64,000 nt of DNA from Symbiodinium natans (taxonomy: Eukaryota > Sar > Dinophyceae > Suessiales > Symbiodiniaceae), in NCBI GenBank assembly GCA_905221605.1, contig CAJNDS010002390.1, positions 707,113-771,112 of the forward strand, in the 5' to 3' direction. Position 1 is the first letter of the stretch; the number at the start of each line of letters is the position of its first letter. A program made the position numbers and the translations under genes. The notes under the pieces were generated by a model. That model had not been told where the DNA came from. It was given only the letters and a program-made list of their open reading frames with translations, and did no database searches. Below, in pieces: positions 38,501 to 44,500 of this stretch.

Positions 38501-41500
38501 GTACGTGGCACTTCTGGTAAACCTCAAACCCCTAAATCCTGACACAGGAACTGGAACGCAAGCCCTAAACTCCTGAACAGGGTTTAGGGTTCAGGGTTTA
38601 GGGTTTAGGGAGACCCTAAACCCCTGAACCCCATCTAAACCCCCCCCCAAATCCCCCAAGAAACGGAAGGTGGAGAGCCGCAACGAGGAGCGCGCCATGC
38701 TCCTGGAACACCTGCCGGTGTCCCCAGCATTGCTAGCAGGTAAGGGTCTGCAGGGTCTATACTTTGTTGTAGTGGGGTACTTGTGCATTTGTTCAGGGTA
38801 CTTAAGCTCAATAAGGAATAGAATTTTAAATTCTTAATACTATCCCAACCATGAACTAGTATAAGGTTCAGGTTGAGATGCTTGCCCCGGGTTTTCGGGC
38901 TTAGGTGCTTTGCAGGGTTTCATGGGTTTCAGATGCCTCGGTTTTAGGGATCATTCTTCATCTTTCTTCTTTCCGGGGGTTGTGTTTCCCCTGAGCTCTA
39001 TAATCCCTAAACCCTTTGGAGGTCTGTTAAGCAAGAAGGGACACCCTGTCATTCTTAAACGGCACAAGGGTTCAGATGTTTGTCTTAGCGCGTCGAGCGA
39101 CTTGGGGTTTGGGGTTTAGGCCACGGTGTTCCATGGGCTCCCAAGCGACACCCACCCTAACCACCCTAAGAGTCCATGTACCTAACAAGTATATATACTT
39201 GGGCCCTGAAGCTACTATAGGGGAACCCCTTTAAGTCCCTAAACCCTAAACCGTAGATAAAACTCAAGTTGCCTGACCGGGTGGTCCTTCAAACTTGTGA
39301 CCTTAAGCAAGGGTTGAGGGTTTAGGGTTTAGGGTTTAGGGTATCTCCATAGGCCTTTTTGGACATTTTCTATTTTCCCTTGTTGGGTGTAAGAGGATCG
39401 TATTCTGGAATATGTTTCAGAGGGTTTTAGTTGGCCATCCTCGTCATTGTGAGACACAGTCCTCATCCTCAGTTGCAATGGGGTTATAGGCACGTGTCCT
39501 AACCTGATCAACCACAACCACGGCTCCCAGCCATTTTCCTCGCCGTCTGACAGCGTGTCCTCCACTAGAGTTATAGCTGCAGCTACAGTTGCCCAACCGT
39601 CAAGCAGAAGCCCCGCATGCCTCAAATCCCCCTTTTCCCACTAACATCCTAACCCCGGAAAGCCTAAAACCTTGCTTCAGAAAACCCTAGAAGCTCTACG
39701 CCTAGACCCTGAACCCTAACCCCCTAAACCCTCAAATGCCCTAAGCCCTGCTACAGTCAGGCTCAAGCTCGAGAAGGAGCATGGCGATGACGACTCGGTG
39801 AAGGCTCTCGGGTTCTCTCCTGCTTGGAGAGTGTCGAGTCTAAAAGTATGGCACAGGTTTGCTTTAGGTTTTAGGGTTTAGGGTTTAGGGCTTGAGGGTT
39901 TAGGGTTTAGGGTTTAGGGTTTAGGGTTTAGGGTTTAGGGTCACAGAGCTTCAAGGGTTGGATGTGGGGGTCGTAGCGCAACGCACGCTTTGCATCGAAA
40001 TGCGCAGCCTGCGTGAGCCTGACAGCACCGGAGCCCTAAAGCCCCCAGGCCAAACCCTAAACCCTAAACCCTAAACCCTAAACCCTAAACCCTAAACCCT
40101 AAACCCTAAACCCTAAACCCTAAACCCTAAACCCTAACCTTGAGCTTCGGTTTTTGACAGCTGCATGATTCAGTCCACGAGTGGTCGTTGACCAGACTCG
40201 TGAGTCTCCTTGGTGCCGTTGAACTCGACGGACCATGCCATGCTGGAGACTCCCCAAAGGTTAGGGTTTAGGGTTTAGGGTTTAGGGTTTAGGGTTTAGG
40301 GTTTAGGGTTTAGGGTTTAGGGTTCAGGGTTCAGGGTTCAGGGTTCAGGGTTTAGGGTTTGGGGTTTAGGGCCCCAAACACTGAAGCCAATTTAGGGTTT
40401 GGGGTTTGGGTTCGGGCCCCAAAGCCCGAACCCCCTGATGGAGAAAGCGCAAGTGAAACTTCACATTTTCACACGGGCACACGCTATTTTGCTTCATGTC
40501 GTCCAGAAGCTCGCGAACGAAATGAACTTGCCTCGTCCTTTCGCGAGCATTTCTTCTACTATCTTCCGATGTAGTCCCTAAGCTCTAAGCCCCAAACCCT
40601 AATCAATATGAGTGGAGTACGACCTTGTCATCTTTATGACTTAGTGAGGTGCAGACCCTCTACACCCCTACGAGACCCTGCTAAACCCTACAATAGATCT
40701 GTGCCTTACAAAAGTGTACGGAGGTTTCCGACAATAGGGGTACCCTTTGTGGGGTCCCTTCAAGGGGGTTCTAGTCTAGTTGGGGTTTCAAAGGGGTACC
40801 TCAACTTGGGAAATACCCAATATACCTATTTAAGGCACGCTTGTATTTTGTTGAGGGTCTAGAGGTTCCTCCAGGTAAGCCACCCTAAACACAACCAACT
40901 TGGGAGGAGCTGCTGCCGTTGAGGGTTGAGGGCTTGAAGTTCTGCCCGGGGTTGGGGTGCAGGGCTTAAAGTTCCTCCGATCCAAGCAACTTCAGTGCTG
41001 TTTGCAGACCTTTCCTCACCCGTGCTTTTGGTAGGTTTGTGCTGGCTACAAGGAAAGGGACCCGCAAAACAGGTTTTCATTTTGGGTTTGCAAACTATAG
41101 GCCTTAAACCCTAAGCTCTGCAGATTGAAGTGTGCCCAGTACTGAGATCTGTCCCCAAAGCTTACTTGCCGAGCCCAAACCCGCACATTCTTATACAGAC
41201 GCAAGTTTTGCTTGCTGGAATTCCAAGTAGCAAGCTGAAAGGTTGTCGAGGGGAAATCAGCTACTTCATGCCCCCATAGAAAACAGTTGAAGGGATTATA
41301 TAGGACACCCGAAACGCCCAAATGCACTACTCAGAGCCAGTAATGTTGGTCCAGGTTTAGCGGGGGCCCCCCTCACTTTAAAGAGGCAAGCCGCTGGGCT
41401 CTTTAAAGACAGGTCTCCGGGCATCGTAAGACTATTTCGTGTCTGGCGCGCCTTAGAAATCAGTTACCGGGGCCGGTCTCCCCAGACCGTGTAAAGAGGA

Positions 41501-44500
41501 CACCAATCGGCTTCGACTTTTCTGGGCGGAGGGGGGGGGAAAGGTCACATTACAAAAGCAAGTCCCACTTTCAACATCAAGCCAACAAGCTGCAACTCTC
41601 CTCGGAACCTATCCTTGGTAGCCCAGGGTACCCCTTGCCATTTTGTTGGGGTTCTGGGCTCCCTTGTACAGACACCAACCAAAGAAAGGGTTTAGGGTTT
41701 AGGGTTTCGGGTATGGGGTTTAACATTACAAGATGGATACTGGGACAATGGGCATCGCGAAGCAGAGAAGAAAGACCCAGCGCCAGGCCGCCGAGAAGAA
41801 GCAGCCAGAGCGTGTGAAGAAGAGGACCTTGTCTTGGTTCAAGACCTGCAACCCTAAACCCTGAGCCCCTAAACCCCTAAACCCTCAACTCTAACCCCAA
41901 AACCCTACCCCAAACCCTAAACCTTAAGCCCTAAACCCTGTGCCTCAGGTTTCTGGGGAGAGCTTCGGGAACCCGAAAGCCTGAAGCCTCCCCCCCCCCC
42001 CCCCCCCCCCCCTCCCATAACCCAAAGCCTTCGAAAAGGCACCCAAGCCACCGAACCCCAACCCCAGGCCCTAAACCCTAAACCCTAAAAACTAAACCCT
42101 AAACCCTAAACCCTAAACCCCAGGCCCTAAACCCTAAACCATAAACCCTACCTGAAGGCTCTAATGTAGTTCCTTCTTGGTTTAGTTATTGGGGATCTTA
42201 GTATACTACCCAAAAAAAGGTACTACACAGGAGCCTTTGGGTAAATTCTGGCTCTCGGGTGCATGTGTGTGGCTTGGGGTGCAGTGTTGGGGACTCGAAG
42301 TCTTGAGATCAGGGTGCTACCGCTGGGCACCGTATAGTTTACTTCACCAAATTGGGGTTTATGGGGTTTGGGGTTTAGGGTTTCAGGGGGTGCTTCCCCC
42401 AAAATCGTAAGATCCATATTATAGGAACCCCCCCCCCAAGAAAGAACTACCCAAAAAGACTGGTACCCCTGTGTTCGGAAAGCTCCTATGCGTGGTACCA
42501 CGCAATCCTGCAACAAGCGCCCTGCCTCGGCCAGGAAAGCCATCCAAGGCGAAGATGGGCAGGAGGCCTTTGAGGCCTTCGGGGTTTTGGGTCTTGGGGT
42601 TTGGGGTTTGGGGTTTAATTAGGGTTTAGGGCTTAGAGTTAATAATGTTTTCGAGGTTCTAAGTAGGGTTAGAAGTATGACAATTGCAAATGTAACCTTA
42701 TTTCGGGCACTGACAACCCTACTTGCCGCTGTCCATGAACCTCCAAGTACCTGTGATTTACACGAGCCGCGCCACATAGGTGTGGAGTAAATCAGAGTTT
42801 TGGTTTATAAAAATTGGGGGGGGGGGTACCTTCTGGAGGTTCAAAGGTGCTTGTAACCCCAATTATATCTGTACTTCTAACCTACTTGGAGAACTTAGGG
42901 GGTTGAAGAAAGTACAGTTATAATTGGAGTTATATGTACCCTTGAACCTCCAAGTAGGGTCTGTGGGATTCAGCGGGGCTTAGGGTTTCGAGTCTGGAGT
43001 TTGGGGTCTGGGGGTTTAGGGTTTAGGGTTTAGGGTTTAGGGTTTAGGGTTTAGGGTTTTACAGTAGGGTTTAGGATTTCGGGTGTGTTTAGGGTTTCGG
43101 GTCTAGCATTTGGGGCTAGAGCGCTGTGTCAGGTTCCCGGGGTCGAGGTCGTAAACCCTGCACCCCCTAAACCCTAATAATTTACTGGGCTACTTAGGCA
43201 GGTACTGGGCTAATGGAGGTAGTATAGGTGTCGGAATAATTACAAATATTATTCCCTTATGGTCCCTTTGTAAATGTACTATAATACCCCCCCCCCCCAA
43301 AAAAAAAAAACTATTCTAATGATTAAGGGAACAGTCGTTGAAAGGAGGGGTATAAGAACCCCATTCAGTTTCTGATTGCAGATATACCATACGTGTAACC
43401 CTACTTACAGGCACCCACCTCCAAGTATCCGCCTCTGGAACTTCGAGTTCTGTTTTTTGAGACCAGCCACCTCGCATGCAGACATGTAGCCCTACTACCT
43501 AAGCCCCTAAACCCGAACCCTTCAACCCTTGTAGCATTGAACCGCCCTTTTTCAGGAGTACATGGATTACAACTTCCCAGAGGACTGCGTGAATTAGCTG
43601 AGGGCTCGGGGTTTTGGCTGTGTAGGGCTTTGCATGAGGCCTTGGACCCTTGAACCTTGAACCCTAAACCCTAAATCCTAAACCCTAAACCCTAAACCCT
43701 AAACCCGACTTGTACAGCGCGTTTGTCGAAAGACGAAGACCGGCTCTCCGGCTTGGGGGGCCGGAATAAACAAACGTGCTGGAAAATGTGCACTGGAAAT
43801 ATGCACTATTGCAGGAACGACCTTTGCCCACTACACCAATCCTAATTCAACAGACAACTGTGTGTATATATATATATATATATGATTATGCTACAGATGT
43901 GCAGTTTTCGTAAACCCTAAACCCAAACCCTGCACCCTAAACCCTAAAGCTTAAACCCTAGACCGCAAATTCACCTCCTTGGGCGTCAGAAGAGAGGGTT
44001 TAGGGTTTAGGGTTTAGGGTTTAGGGTTTAGGGTTTAGGGTTTAGGGTCAATAGTCTTGACCAGATGGTAACCAGATGGTATCGCGCCGGGGTTTCGGGT
44101 TTAGGGTTACCAATGCCTGGTTTTGGGTACGGCTTGGGTTCAAAACCCTCAACCCCAAACCCAAAATTTCTTGAATTGTGGTGGAATCTTCGTCCTAAAC
44201 CCGAACGCCGCGAGGACAGCTCAGAGACGCAGAATCTCAAGATTCTCGAGATGGCGAGGATGTGGAAGAAGAGAAGCCTGACCAAGGTTCATGGTCCCTT
44301 GGGGCTCTAGTTCTTAGGGGTTCTGTAAGGACAGGAGAACTTGGCGTGGCATGGCCCTAAACCCTAATACTTCCATGGGTTCCCATACCAACCCCCTCTG
44401 TACTAGCCCCTCTAGGTTCCCCGCCCTTTACAAGAATCCTTTATTAGGCTTGACTATCCTTAAATAGGGCGGGGTAGCATAGTGGGGGGGGGGGGGGGGG

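Noticed and set aside
39329..39625. 98-codon minus-strand ORF in intron 15
   Set aside because: No recognised motif and antisense to all supported genes. It could be an element remnant, but evidence is lacking.
40164..40259. Extra CRNKL1-like exon between C and G arrays (LHDSVHEWSLTRLVSLLGAV)
   Set aside because: Exons 39761-39797 and 41781-41824 already join in phase with the family's exact length. An extra exon here would insert about 31 residues.
41046..41327. 93-codon minus-strand ORF
   Set aside because: No motif; opposite strand to all exons.
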